NCBI GenBank assembly: GCA_017416245.1
Contig: JAFQCX010000021.1
Span: forward strand, 16,354 to 80,353
Direction: 5' to 3'
Length of the DNA stretch: 64,000 bases
From: Oscillospiraceae bacterium
GTDB taxonomy: Bacteria > Bacillota > Clostridia > Oscillospirales > Oscillospiraceae
The notes beneath the pieces are model-generated. The model did no database searches, was not told the DNA's origin, and saw nothing but the letters and a program-made list of their open reading frames with translations. The translations under genes and the position numbers were made by a program. Numbering within the stretch: the first letter of the stretch is position 1; each line of letters begins with the position of its first letter. Positions 1-7,218 of the stretch are shown piece by piece.

Positions 1-218
1 ACAAGCATCATATCTCTAAAAAAGAAAACGCCATACACCGGCTCTGTAAAGCCCTCCAGCAGTTGCGTTCCGGGTCTTGTACGGATGCCGTCAACGTCCT
101 TGTAGTCCTTCCACACGTTCAGGCAGTCGGGCGAGCGGCTCAGGCTCACTTCCTCCCCTCTGAAGTCCGCGCCCCGAAACCCGCCATACACTCTTGTTAC
201 TGTACTGGTCGTGCTCAT
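1..218 (-). CDS. Phage structural protein, N-terminal part (runs off the left edge)
   Basis: About 72 codons are visible from an ATG that overlaps the stop of the next upstream gene (ATGA). The N-terminus reads MSTTSTVTRVYGGFRGADFR, followed by a stretch rich in aromatic residues and Gly. It lies directly after a connector-like gene in a P22-type head module, so a tail-hub or 'stabilisation' protein (P22 gp10 position) is the natural guess. That is an inference from gene order; I recognise no domain in the visible part. Confidence 0.6.
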   Translation of the reverse strand, partial: MSTTSTVTRVYGGFRGADFRGEEVSLSRSPDCLNVWKDYKDVDGIRTRPGTQLLEGFTEPVYGVFFFRDMML

Positions 219-778
219 ATATCCACACCGCCTTCAACACAGATACTGCCCATTTGGTATCTGGGGTCAAGCATCTGCTTCATGCTCTCGTATCGGTTGG
301 TGTAAACTGCGCCGTACCCGGAGGACACGTCACTTTTCAGCAAGTCGCCGGCAATGCCGAAAACCATAACCTCCAGCACATCCCGGCTCACCTCAAACTC
401 ATAGCTGTCCTTCGTCTTTGCGGTGATGCTCTCCGGGTACACGAATACATCAATTTCAGCCGTGCCCTCTTCCAGCATCTTAAACACGGTGCCGTTTGCC
501 TTTGCCGCATAACGGACGCCTCGTATCTTATCAACTTGGTATATTTCATACCCAACCGCCTCTTCGAGATCCTCAAAGGTCAGCAGCTGCCCTTCTGTTA
601 CCGGCTGCTCCACATACTTTGGAATCTTCTTATACCGCGCCATTTCAAACAGGATTATGTTCGCCACATAATTGAATTTAGCGGCAATGTCCTCATCATC
701 TGTCAGAACAGGGCTGTTTGGATTCAGCTCCTCGATCAGACTCAGGACCTTCTTTTTTACTTCACCTAATGTTTTCAT
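215..778 (-). CDS. Putative head-tail connector/adaptor protein
   Basis: 187 residues starting MKTLGEVKKK. This start is preferred over an ATG 13 codons earlier because GGGGTGAAG lies just upstream of it. The protein is acidic, largely helical in its first 100 residues, with no membrane segment and no recognised catalytic motif. Its size and place between the capsid/fibre genes and a probable tail-hub gene fit a portal-adjacent adaptor (P22 gp4 position). Its stop overlaps the next start. Function is inferred from synteny only. Confidence 0.6.
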   Translation of the reverse strand: MKTLGEVKKKVLSLIEELNPNSPVLTDDEDIAAKFNYVANIILFEMARYKKIPKYVEQPVTEGQLLTFEDLEEAVGYEIYQVDKIRGVRYAAKANGTVFKMLEEGTAEIDVFVYPESITAKTKDSYEFEVSRDVLEVMVFGIAGDLLKSDVSSGYGAVYTNRYESMKQMLDPRYQMGSICVEGGVDI

Positions 779-859
779 ATCTTCACCCCATCTATTCCCC
801 CGCCACCGCAATCTCAAAATATACTTTAACCGAATGTCATTGCAGCCACGGAGCGGTTG

Positions 860-1438
860 TTAATCTTCTTTGCAATACCACACGGTAATTTCCACAGCGT
901 ATCCGCTGTAATCCTCCGTTGTGGAAAGCGTGATGTTTGTACGGTCCACGCCAACCGTAAATTTGTTAAGGAACGGGAGCGCCAGCACGTTTTCTCCATC
1001 GGTGACAACCCCTTCCCACTTAACAGGAACGATATCACCCAGCCCGTGGGGGATCGCCTGCTCAGCGCTGTCAGGCGCATTTTCCACGGAGATGTTTTTT
1101 GCGTACACCGGCTTCCCGCCGTATCGTTTTGTTGTTCTGTACTCCGTGCCGTCCGCCACAGGCGGGTTTTCCCATTCCCAGGGATTCCACGTTGCGCCAC
1201 CGTCAACCGTATCCCTGCGCAGCTCCGAGCCGCTTTGGCTGTCAAACACGTACTGCCAAATACGGCCATTTGCACCTACAACAAACAAGGGCGCCCCGCT
1301 AACGGGACACCCTTGCGCATTTTCTTTTATCCAATACCAGCTGTTTGCAAGGCAGGTATCCACATTGTCGGTTTCGCCGGCACCCGCCCTTATTAAAGGC
1401 GTGCGGCCAACCCCGCCGATTGCTCCTGTACCGCCCAC
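860..1438 (-). CDS. Phage fibre/receptor-binding protein with a C-terminal module shared with the 1856-2680 gene
   Basis: 192 residues. The start is GTG at 1438, with AGGAGG eight bases upstream inside the end of the preceding small gene. The N-terminal part is Gly-rich; the middle has a WQYVF...W.W pattern. The C-terminal part has EYRTTKR, PVYAKNIS and IPHG motifs that recur in the larger fibre protein at 1856-2680, so the two share a terminal module. Probably a virion surface protein for host attachment. The function is inferred from the shared module and the neighbouring collagen-like and LRR genes. Confidence 0.65.
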   Translation of the reverse strand: MGGTGAIGGVGRTPLIRAGAGETDNVDTCLANSWYWIKENAQGCPVSGAPLFVVGANGRIWQYVFDSQSGSELRRDTVDGGATWNPWEWENPPVADGTEYRTTKRYGGKPVYAKNISVENAPDSAEQAIPHGLGDIVPVKWEGVVTDGENVLALPFLNKFTVGVDRTNITLSTTEDYSGYAVEITVWYCKED

Positions 1439-1441
1439 GGC

Positions 1442-1567
1442 TTACGCCTCCTGTCCTAAGATGTCGGCAGCCTGCTCAGGGGTTAAGATGCCCTTGTCCA
1501 CGGCATTCATTACCATCTCTTCCGTCCACAAGCCCTGCTTGTACCACTTTTTGATTTTCTCAAACAT
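1442..1567 (-). CDS. XkdX-like small phage protein
   Basis: A 41-residue ORF too short for most gene callers: MFEKIKKWYKQGLWTEEMV, then VDKGILTPEQAADILG. This pattern, with a Lys/Trp-rich start and an ILTPEQAADILG end, is characteristic of the XkdX family of short proteins found beside phage tail and fibre genes. It sits between a small tail-associated gene and a fibre gene, and its last codons carry the AGGAGG used by the next GTG start. The molecular role of the family is not established. Confidence 0.75.
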   Translation of the reverse strand: MFEKIKKWYKQGLWTEEMVMNAVDKGILTPEQAADILGQEA

Positions 1568-1570
1568 CGC

Positions 1571-1843
1571 TTACACCTCCAAAAGCGTGTCGGTCATCAT
1601 AGCCGTATAGGTAACCTGCGCTTCTATAACATCCAACTGGCTGGGCGTGTCTGCCGGATCGGGCTGTCCATCGTCTTCGATGGTGTACTCACCGTTATAG
1701 GCTTTTTCAGCCGCCTGTGCAATTTGCTCATCGGAGGGATTCTCGATCGTTACTTCCGCAAGCGAAAGCTGCTGTTCCACTTCTTTGGTTTCGGGGTTGA
1801 AAACACTCATATATCCCTCGATTTTATAGGTTAAAACTTTCAT
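1571..1843 (-). CDS. Small tail-associated phage protein (XkdW-like position)
   Basis: 90 residues, acidic, starting MKVLTYKIEG. It contains EVTIENPSDEQIAQAAEKAY, which resembles small proteins encoded next to XkdX in Firmicute phages. It ends four bases before the XkdX-like gene, on the same strand. No signal peptide or membrane segment. The family assignment rests on position and general sequence character. Confidence 0.6.
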   Translation of the reverse strand: MKVLTYKIEGYMSVFNPETKEVEQQLSLAEVTIENPSDEQIAQAAEKAYNGEYTIEDDGQPDPADTPSQLDVIEAQVTYTAMMTDTLLEV

Positions 1844-1855
1844 ACATACCCCTCC

Positions 1856-2680
1856 TTATGTAGTCTTGGTGTAGTACAGGTCAAAGTAAAATGTACAAGG
1901 ACTAACTGTGTCCTTATAAAGTCTTAACGAAATGGCCTTATAGTTAACCTGGTTGATGGAAACTGAACCGCCCGCCATAGCTTGCGCAGGAAGCGAATAG
2001 GTTTTGAAATTTCCATTACAACGAACCAAACAGTTAAAGTTTGTGATTCCGTGTGGAATGGTAACATCGCTAGCCGTATCTGCACCACCGATTGTTTCGG
2101 TTGTTGTATAGGAAATTCTCTTTGCATAAACAGGCGCATCATCACACCGTTCTGTGGTGCGGTATTCCACACCCGGCACCATCGGCGGGTTTTCAACTTC
2201 CCATTCTTCCCAACTGCCGCCATACGCCTGCTTGCGCCGGATCACCGCGTTGTTGTCCAAAGGGCGTACCTCCTGCCATACGCCGGAATACTCATCATAT
2301 TCCGTGCCGGCACTGGTGACGTTTCCTACTAACACGGAAGCCATAGGAAATTCCATCCCGCACAAATGGAAAAACCGATTCGGGCTTCCATTGTCACTAA
2401 ACTCACTCACCAGGTTATACCAGCCATTGCCGGTTAGATCATCCAGATCATCGATATTGCGAAGTGTCCGTTCCGGGAATCCACCCAAACCGAACCCCGC
2501 AGGAGCTGCACCAACTTGCGAAGCCGTTGTGCTATGAGGGTTATTTTGGTTATTTATGTGACTTTTTAGCAATTCGCCGCCCGTGAATTCGCCTGGGTCA
2601 CCCTTGTCGCCCTTTTCACCCCGAATGGTAAGGATCTCCTGTACATTCCCTTCGGCATCTCTAACCTTCAAGATTGCCAT
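1856..2680 (-). CDS. Phage fibre protein with collagen-like and pyocin-knob-like regions
   Basis: 274 residues. Residues about 18-32 form a short collagen-like stretch (GEKGDKGDPGEF), followed by a HINNQNNPHSTTASQVGAAP linker typical of phage fibres. A pyocin-knob-like region (NGWYNLVSEF ... GVWQEVRPL ... WEEWE) spans roughly residues 90-165. The C-terminal part has EYRTTERC, PVYAKRIS and IPHG, shared with the gene at 860-1438. The collagen repeat suggests a trimer, with the C-terminal module as the probable receptor-binding tip. Confidence 0.75.
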   Translation of the reverse strand: MAILKVRDAEGNVQEILTIRGEKGDKGDPGEFTGGELLKSHINNQNNPHSTTASQVGAAPAGFGLGGFPERTLRNIDDLDDLTGNGWYNLVSEFSDNGSPNRFFHLCGMEFPMASVLVGNVTSAGTEYDEYSGVWQEVRPLDNNAVIRRKQAYGGSWEEWEVENPPMVPGVEYRTTERCDDAPVYAKRISYTTTETIGGADTASDVTIPHGITNFNCLVRCNGNFKTYSLPAQAMAGGSVSINQVNYKAISLRLYKDTVSPCTFYFDLYYTKTT

Positions 2681-2683
2681 AAC

Positions 2684-2851
2684 TTATTCCTCCTTTTGTT
2701 CCGTTACAACGCCATACCTATCAAACAAAGCCTTTACTTCTTCATTCTTTAGGATTTTGTTCTGCTGGCCTTGATTTAAGGCGTCAAAAACTGTCTGCAA
2801 CGCATTTTTTGTTTCGGCATAGACCGCTTCTGCTTTTTTTGTCCAAGTCAT
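2684..2851 (-). CDS. Small phage protein, unknown function
   Basis: 55 residues (MTWTKKAEAVYAETKNALQ ... TEQKEE). Its ATG overlaps the stop of the gene upstream (ATGA), and its own last codons supply AAAGGAGGA to the fibre gene at 1856-2680, so it is embedded in the operon by translational coupling. Lys/Glu-rich and probably helical. I do not recognise a family. Confidence 0.6.
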   Translation of the reverse strand: MTWTKKAEAVYAETKNALQTVFDALNQGQQNKILKNEEVKALFDRYGVVTEQKEE

Positions 2852-3063
2852 CACTCCACCCCCAAAATATTCAACGCATTGATTGCATCTGCCAGTTCGT
2901 CCTGTTCCACAGGGATTTCAGTTTCCTCATAGGTATATTGGCAAGGAACAATGTCGATTGCCTCGTCATACATAATGCCGGTTTCCGCTTGAAGCAACTT
3001 CATACCGCTATCGGAATAGTGCCGAATCAATGTGCCATCTTTTAATAATTCTGTTTTTATCAT
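2851..3063 (-). CDS. Small phage tail/fibre-associated protein
   Basis: 70 residues, MIKTELLKDGTLIRHYSDSG, ending ADAINALNILGVE. Proteins of this kind are common in Firmicute prophages between fibre genes. The sequence TYEETEIPVEQDELADA is acidic; there is no membrane segment. It sits three bases after an LRR protein gene and overlaps the next gene by four bases. No defined function. Confidence 0.6.
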   Translation of the reverse strand: MIKTELLKDGTLIRHYSDSGMKLLQAETGIMYDEAIDIVPCQYTYEETEIPVEQDELADAINALNILGVE

Positions 3064-3066
3064 CGG

Positions 3067-3744
3067 TTATTCCTCCAATTCACTGATCGGCTTGATATTG
3101 TCTGCAAAGGTAGCCCAATTTGTTGCAGTTTTATAGGTTTCTACCAAGTTGTCTGGAACATAGATATAGCCAGTACCGCTTTGGATAGGAGATTTATTAA
3201 ATGCACTAACGTTATCTAGTGGGTTTAACTCGTTGCCACCTAAAACCAACGTGGTAAGTGCTGTTTCATTAAACCAACTAGCACCGATTGTATTACCGCT
3301 CAATTTTGGAAGTCGTACTGTTTTTAATAGTTGTGCCTTATAACATAGTGCTGTACCAGTAGCAGAAGTTAGATTTGGTAAATCAAGTTCCGTTATTTTC
3401 GAATTAGAAAAAGTGTATGCCGTATTGACTATCGTTGTTAAATTTGGCAAATATACACTTTTCAATTTAATGCAAGACCTAAAAGTGCCTTGCCCTTGAA
3501 AGATAATGCAGTTCGGCAATGAAACGCTTTCTATATAAGACTGTGACTCAAAAGCACTATCTCTCAGTTCTGTAATTTTATCGCTAAAATACCCACCGCT
3601 AAAAGAACCGTCCAAAATCAAGTCCGCATCGTTTACAATATCACCGATAATATCCACATTCACATCAATGTTTCTGTCGCAATACTTTCCTGCGGTGGCA
3701 AGGGTAGTTGTGCCGTTTTTGTCAATGTTTATTTGTGTGTTCAT
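3067..3744 (-). CDS. Phage-encoded BspA-type leucine-rich-repeat protein
   Basis: 225 residues with repeated units of the form LKSVYLPNLTTI, ITELDLPNLTSA, LKTVRLPKLSG and LTTLVLGGNEL. This is the BspA/TpLRR (LRR_5) pattern seen in surface adhesins. The N-terminus (NIDKNGTTTLATAGKYCDRN) resembles the anchor of other fibre-associated phage proteins, and the end (YVPDNLVETYKTATNWATFAD) is the usual cap of this repeat class. Probably an adhesin on the virion surface. It overlaps the upstream collagen-like gene by four bases. Confidence 0.75.
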   Translation of the reverse strand: MNTQINIDKNGTTTLATAGKYCDRNIDVNVDIIGDIVNDADLILDGSFSGGYFSDKITELRDSAFESQSYIESVSLPNCIIFQGQGTFRSCIKLKSVYLPNLTTIVNTAYTFSNSKITELDLPNLTSATGTALCYKAQLLKTVRLPKLSGNTIGASWFNETALTTLVLGGNELNPLDNVSAFNKSPIQSGTGYIYVPDNLVETYKTATNWATFADNIKPISELEE

Positions 3745-4052
3745 TCGACTACCTCCCCGTTGTAGACAGGCAGCGTAGCGATAACTTCCGCTATGAGTTC
3801 ATCAAACGTTAAGGTATCTCCGTTTGGGTCGATCTGCACATTGCAGTCCTCCGGCATTTCTCCGGAGCCAATATACACACCGGAGTTTCCCCGGTCGCCC
3901 TGCGGGCCTACCAGCGATGCTAACCACTCCTCTTTTGTTCCTTCAAAGCCTTCCAGTACCGCCACCTCATAGGCACTGTAGCCCCGCAGCTCGTGCAGGC
4001 GGTTAATGTTTCCCTGCAGGATCTCACCCTTTATGCTTCCTTTTAAGCTCAT
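3741..4052 (-). CDS. Short collagen-like phage fibre protein
   Basis: 103 residues. It contains GYSAYEVAVLEGFEGTKEEW, a motif frequent in phage collagen-like fibre proteins, then a brief GPQGDRGNSGV collagen run, then an acidic tail. Overlaps both neighbours by four bases, indicating coupled translation. Likely a trimerising stalk or base for one of the adjoining receptor-binding proteins. Confidence 0.65.
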   Translation of the reverse strand: MSLKGSIKGEILQGNINRLHELRGYSAYEVAVLEGFEGTKEEWLASLVGPQGDRGNSGVYIGSGEMPEDCNVQIDPNGDTLTFDELIAEVIATLPVYNGEVVE

Positions 4053-4441
4053 AGTTCCGTTTCCTCCTTGCTGATCCCTTCGCCGCCCTCTGGCAAAAGC
4101 CGGAACACCGCAGGTCCGTCCTCATCGTAGCCAACGATGGTCTGCGGTCCGCTGGGCGTATTCAGCTCGATCTCGTACCAGTAATCCTTGGGCTTGTTGA
4201 TGCTCTCGCCGATTTTGGTATCCTCTTCAGAAAGAAAAACCTCCACCTGCTCTGCATCCTCCAAGACGGGGAAGTCCTTTTGCAGAACAACGTTATCGCA
4301 GCCCTTCTTTTCAAATATCTTGATTCTCAGCACATCCCCCTGCTGAAATACGTGGGGTACGCCGTCGTCAGCTGCCGTAACATTGAAGAACACGATGTCT
4401 CCCCTGGTCGCGGAGATATCTTTTCCATCGATTGCAAACAT
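4049..4441 (-). CDS. BppU-like N-terminal-domain phage protein
   Basis: 130 residues starting MFAIDGKDISATRGDIVFFN. The pattern of a short beta domain with TRGD, VLRIKIFEKKGCD and YWYEIEL is typical of small proteins that resemble the N-terminal domain of baseplate upper proteins or head fibres in Firmicute phages. First in the coupled set 4441 to 3067. Its attachment point, baseplate or capsid, cannot be told from sequence. Confidence 0.6.
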   Translation of the reverse strand: MFAIDGKDISATRGDIVFFNVTAADDGVPHVFQQGDVLRIKIFEKKGCDNVVLQKDFPVLEDAEQVEVFLSEEDTKIGESINKPKDYWYEIELNTPSGPQTIVGYDEDGPAVFRLLPEGGEGISKEETEL

Positions 4442-4450
4442 CTCATCACC

Positions 4451-4801
4451 TTATCCTTTCAGCAGCTCATACTGCCCGATCGCCTCTTCCACCGTACACA
4501 TTCTGTACTCCGGGATGGTATAGCCCATCCCCTCCACATACACCAGCAGCTGGCCCTTTTCGATCTCCACCTCCTGGTGGGATTTTTCCGTCACCTTCTT
4601 GCCGTTCTTTCGCAGGTAGGTCCGTTCCATGTCGGTGATCAGAACATCCCCCTGGATCTTCTGGGTTACCTTGAAATCGTACCCCTCGTCCGTGTCGTGG
4701 TCATCGCACAGGTGAATATCCTCGCCGTCATACTGAAATCCGCCGTAGAAACCCACATTGGGGACGATCACATACTTGTTAAGCTTTTCAATTTCTTTCA
4801 T
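4451..4801 (-). CDS. Phage protein of unknown function, first gene of the fibre cassette
   Basis: 116 residues starting MKEIEKLNKYVIVPNVGFYG. A longer reading from ATG 4819 is possible, but its first codons are themselves the AAGGAGG ribosome binding site for ATG 4801, so the shorter start is chosen. Acidic, mixed alpha/beta, with a DDHDTDEGYDF segment. A structured hairpin (4817-4856) lies immediately upstream. No family recognised. Confidence 0.6.
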   Translation of the reverse strand: MKEIEKLNKYVIVPNVGFYGGFQYDGEDIHLCDDHDTDEGYDFKVTQKIQGDVLITDMERTYLRKNGKKVTEKSHQEVEIEKGQLLVYVEGMGYTIPEYRMCTVEEAIGQYELLKG

Positions 4802-4816
4802 ATTTTTAACCTCCTT

Positions 4817-4856
4817 CATACCTGCCGGAGTTGAACCGGCTATCGCCCTTGGTATG
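4817..4856 (-). other. tRNA-like T-arm/acceptor minihelix upstream of the fibre cassette
   Basis: Read on the minus strand, CATACC pairs with GGTATG. The inner hairpin GCCGG-TTCAACT-CCGGC has a 5-bp stem and a 7-base loop that matches the T-arm consensus (TTCRANY). D- and anticodon arms are absent; only about ten bases replace them. It overlaps the ribosome binding region of the 4451-4801 gene. It may be a tRNA relic, an RNA processing site or a translation-control hairpin. Confidence 0.5.
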
Positions 4857-4871
4857 ATATTTCCTGTAATC

Positions 4872-4965
4872 CGTATTTCTGTAGGGCGGAGGCTTGCTCC
4901 CGCCGCATTGTAGGGGACGGGTTTCCCGTCCCGCTGTAGGGGCTTATCAATTGCTCGTCCGCAAA
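4872..4965. repeat. Dispersed GTAGGG-type intergenic repeat
   Basis: Contains TGTAGGGCGGAGGCTTGCTC, then GTAGGGGACGGGTTTCCCGT and a second GTAGGGG start. These are short units each with an internal inverted core. Related units lie at 11523, 12993, 30110 and 63371. The region 4866-4990 has no gene I can support; an ORF through it is simply the repeat read in frame. Confidence 0.6.
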
Positions 4966-4994
4966 ACCTCCCCCATATCGCCCGCCTATATCCA

Positions 4995-5022
4995 CAAAAA
5001 AGGGGACGGATTTTCCGTCCCC
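4995..5022 (-). terminator. Rho-independent terminator after the decoration-protein gene
   Basis: On the minus strand GGGGACGG-AAAA-TCCGTCCCC is followed by six T's. It begins eight bases beyond the stop of the 5030-5380 gene and could separate capsid transcription from the fibre cassette. Confidence 0.75.
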
Positions 5023-5029
5023 TTTTCCC

Positions 5030-5380
5030 TTAGTAAAGTACAACCGCCTTCACAGCTGCGTTTGCCGGCACGAACAGCATCGTGCCATCTGTATTTGCCC
5101 ATCTTGCGCTTTCAAAACGGAAGATGGCAAATGCACCGGCCGCCACGTTAACGGTCTCGTCGCTGTCAGAAGCAGCATAAGAGCCCTTTGTGGGCGCCTT
5201 CACGGTGAAGTCGTATGCATTTGCGGTGTCGGCGTTATGTACCAGCACCACAACATACTCGTCAGTTGCCCGGGGCAAAGTCACCTGCAGACCGTCCTTG
5301 GCGGTGGTGGCTGCCTCAAAAGCGAAACTGGTGATATTGTTCACCTCACCCTTCACAGGGGTCATAACCTTAACTGCCAT
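5030..5380 (-). CDS. Probable capsid decoration protein
   Basis: 116 residues immediately downstream of the coat gene, with AAGGAG before ATG 5380. Rich in Ala/Val/Thr with alternating beta-strand character (EYVVVLVHNADTANAYDFTV) and no cysteines, as expected for an Ig-like or beta-sandwich head-decoration protein. Assignment is by position and composition; the family is not certain. Confidence 0.6.
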   Translation of the reverse strand: MAVKVMTPVKGEVNNITSFAFEAATTAKDGLQVTLPRATDEYVVVLVHNADTANAYDFTVKAPTKGSYAASDSDETVNVAAGAFAIFRFESARWANTDGTMLFVPANAAVKAVVLY

Positions 5381-5397
5381 GTTTCATCGCTCCTTTC

Positions 5398-6210
5398 TTA
5401 GTGCGCCTTAATGACGTACAGTTCCTTGGGACGCACCAGCTTTGCGCCGTATACGTGCAGGCCCTTGATGATGTCGGCAAAGCCCTTTTCCTTGCGGGCT
5501 GTCTCCATCTTCTCCATCTGGTTGGCGAAGGCGATTGCCTTCTTGGTGCGGATCATCTCGTAAGTGTCCACGCCGTCGTTAAACAGGTTGTTGGACATAC
5601 GCAGGTAGGTGTTGGCGTACTTGCCAACGGCGCCGCGCTTCACGTACTCCACGTTCTCAGTGAACAGGGATGCCAGCTCTCTGCGCAGACCCACGATGTG
5701 CTCGGGGCACAGGTCAGCGGCCAGCTCGGTCTTCTGAGATACGTTGTTCTCGTACAGCTTGATGTGCGCCTCATCGATGGGGGCAAGGAAGCTGTCTACC
5801 GCGCTCAGGTCGGTGGACGCAGAGGTCATATTCTTGTTGGCATTCTTCGCGATTCTGCCAACAAAGGCATCGGCGCTCTCTGCCAGGGCATTCTTTGCCT
5901 CGTCAAACTGGGTTTCCAGATAACCGGCAATGGACTGTGCCTTATCCACATCATCCACCTCGAAGGCAAATGCGTCGGACTCGGTAATGTCCAAATACTG
6001 GGAGTTGTCGCCCAGGTTTTCGATGTTCAGGTCCTTACCGGGCACATACTTCTGAATGGTGGGTCTTGTTGCACCCACGATCTTCAGCCGTGCGCCGGCA
6101 GTGATCTCTCCTTCGAACTTGTAGTCGCACCAGTTTGCCAGCACAAGCTCCTTCTTCAGTTCGGTTTCGCAGTACTTAGACCAGTACATAGGCTTGAAAT
6201 TACCAGCCAT
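5398..6210 (-). CDS. Major capsid (coat) protein, P22-like
   Basis: 270 residues, MAGNFKPMYWSKYCETELKK, directly after a scaffold gene and before a decoration gene. The N-terminal pattern of short helices, then GEITAGARLKIVG and YVPGKDLNIENLGD, and a long helical middle, resemble P22-type coat proteins annotated in Clostridia prophages. It lacks the prohead-protease neighbour of HK97-like systems, consistent with a separate scaffold. Shorter than P22 coat itself (about 430). Confidence 0.8.
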   Translation of the reverse strand: MAGNFKPMYWSKYCETELKKELVLANWCDYKFEGEITAGARLKIVGATRPTIQKYVPGKDLNIENLGDNSQYLDITESDAFAFEVDDVDKAQSIAGYLETQFDEAKNALAESADAFVGRIAKNANKNMTSASTDLSAVDSFLAPIDEAHIKLYENNVSQKTELAADLCPEHIVGLRRELASLFTENVEYVKRGAVGKYANTYLRMSNNLFNDGVDTYEMIRTKKAIAFANQMEKMETARKEKGFADIIKGLHVYGAKLVRPKELYVIKAH

Positions 6211-6236
6211 TTTTGAATCATTCCTTTCAAATCAAA

Positions 6237-7043
6237 TTATTTGTCGTTTTTCCACTTCAGCATAGATTCCCGCACCCGCTTCATAACCTCAGGGTTATTG
6301 AAATCTGCGGCAGTGAGCCTGTCCACATCCTGCGGGGTGTAGAAATCTTTTATGCCTTTTGTGTCTGTGGGGGTGTTATTCAAACTCCCCATAGGCTGAA
6401 TATCCTGCTTGGGATGCAGCAAGCGATAGTGCTCGCAAATCTTTTCAGCAGGTGTAGAAGCACTGCACAAATCCACAAGCGCTTGGAAATCTGCGCTTTC
6501 CAGCTCCTGCTCTGTGATGCCGTGCTCCAAAAAGTCAGCACGCCGCTGCTGGGCTTGCTGATGCTCTGCCAATACCCGCAGCAGAGCGTTTTCCTTGGGA
6601 CTTCTGCCGTCTTCACCCAACTTTTCCAGCCGGGCCACTTCATCCTTCACCTCATCCGCGCCAAAGCTGATGATCTCCTTGGCGTCTGCCTGAGCCAGGA
6701 TCGCAATATCCCTTTCGGAGTATGCCGGCTGCTCCGGAATGGTTGCGCCCTTGCCCTGGTAATAGGCTTTTAAGTGTTCAGCAATTTCCCTGGGGTTTGT
6801 CTTGCCGGTACCGGCTGTCAGCACGTCCATCAGCGGGCCATACTCCCGCTTGATGTTCTGCTCAAACTTTGACCGCTCCCGGGCAAGTCTGCCCGCCATC
6901 ATACCATCCACTTCCTCTTGGGTGAATGTCTTAGCGGGCTGTTCAGCAGGCTGTCCCTGCTGCTGGTCGGAGCCCTCCGCCACGGCTTGGGGATTTCCCT
7001 CCAAGATAATGTCTTCCTGCTCCACGATTTTGTTGTCTTCCAT
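6237..7043 (-). CDS. Phage scaffolding protein
   Basis: 268 residues, strongly acidic and Gln-rich at the start, then TFTQEEVDGMMAGRLARERS, a hallmark of phage minor structural/scaffold (gp20-like) proteins: EEV...RLARER followed by a coiled-coil-prone helix. Lies between portal and coat genes, the usual scaffold position. The C-terminal region (DFYTPQDVDRLTAADFNNPE) is likely the coat-binding end. Not expected in the mature virion. Confidence 0.8.
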   Translation of the reverse strand: MEDNKIVEQEDIILEGNPQAVAEGSDQQQGQPAEQPAKTFTQEEVDGMMAGRLARERSKFEQNIKREYGPLMDVLTAGTGKTNPREIAEHLKAYYQGKGATIPEQPAYSERDIAILAQADAKEIISFGADEVKDEVARLEKLGEDGRSPKENALLRVLAEHQQAQQRRADFLEHGITEQELESADFQALVDLCSASTPAEKICEHYRLLHPKQDIQPMGSLNNTPTDTKGIKDFYTPQDVDRLTAADFNNPEVMKRVRESMLKWKNDK

Positions 7044-7149
7044 TGATTTTTCCTCCTATTTTTGTGCAGGTGTTGTTTCACCCCATCCAAGAGCTTTTTA
7101 CGCCTTCCCTGTCTGGGCAATAAAAAAACAGCTTTTCAGGCGGTCTGTT

Positions 7150-7215
7150 TTTCGGTCATTGCGAGGCAGTGCGCACACTGCCGTGGCAATCCCTAACAAT
7201 GCCTTCAGCTGCTCT
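7150..7215. repeat. REP-like TCATTGCGAG repeat between scaffold and portal genes
   Basis: GTCATTGCGAGGCAGTGCGC followed by a complementary half ending GTGGCAATCCC. The same ends occur at 13031 and twice at 54256-54365. The 7044-7218 gap holds this unit and no gene. Confidence 0.55.
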
Positions 7216-7218
7216 TTC

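Noticed and set aside
4840-5043. 67-residue minus-strand ORF between fibre and decoration genes
   Set aside because: It is the GTAGGG repeat and the terminator read in frame; no ribosome binding site or family.
5401-6216. Long plus-strand ORF opposite the coat gene
   Set aside because: Exact antisense shadow of the coat gene, with no start context.
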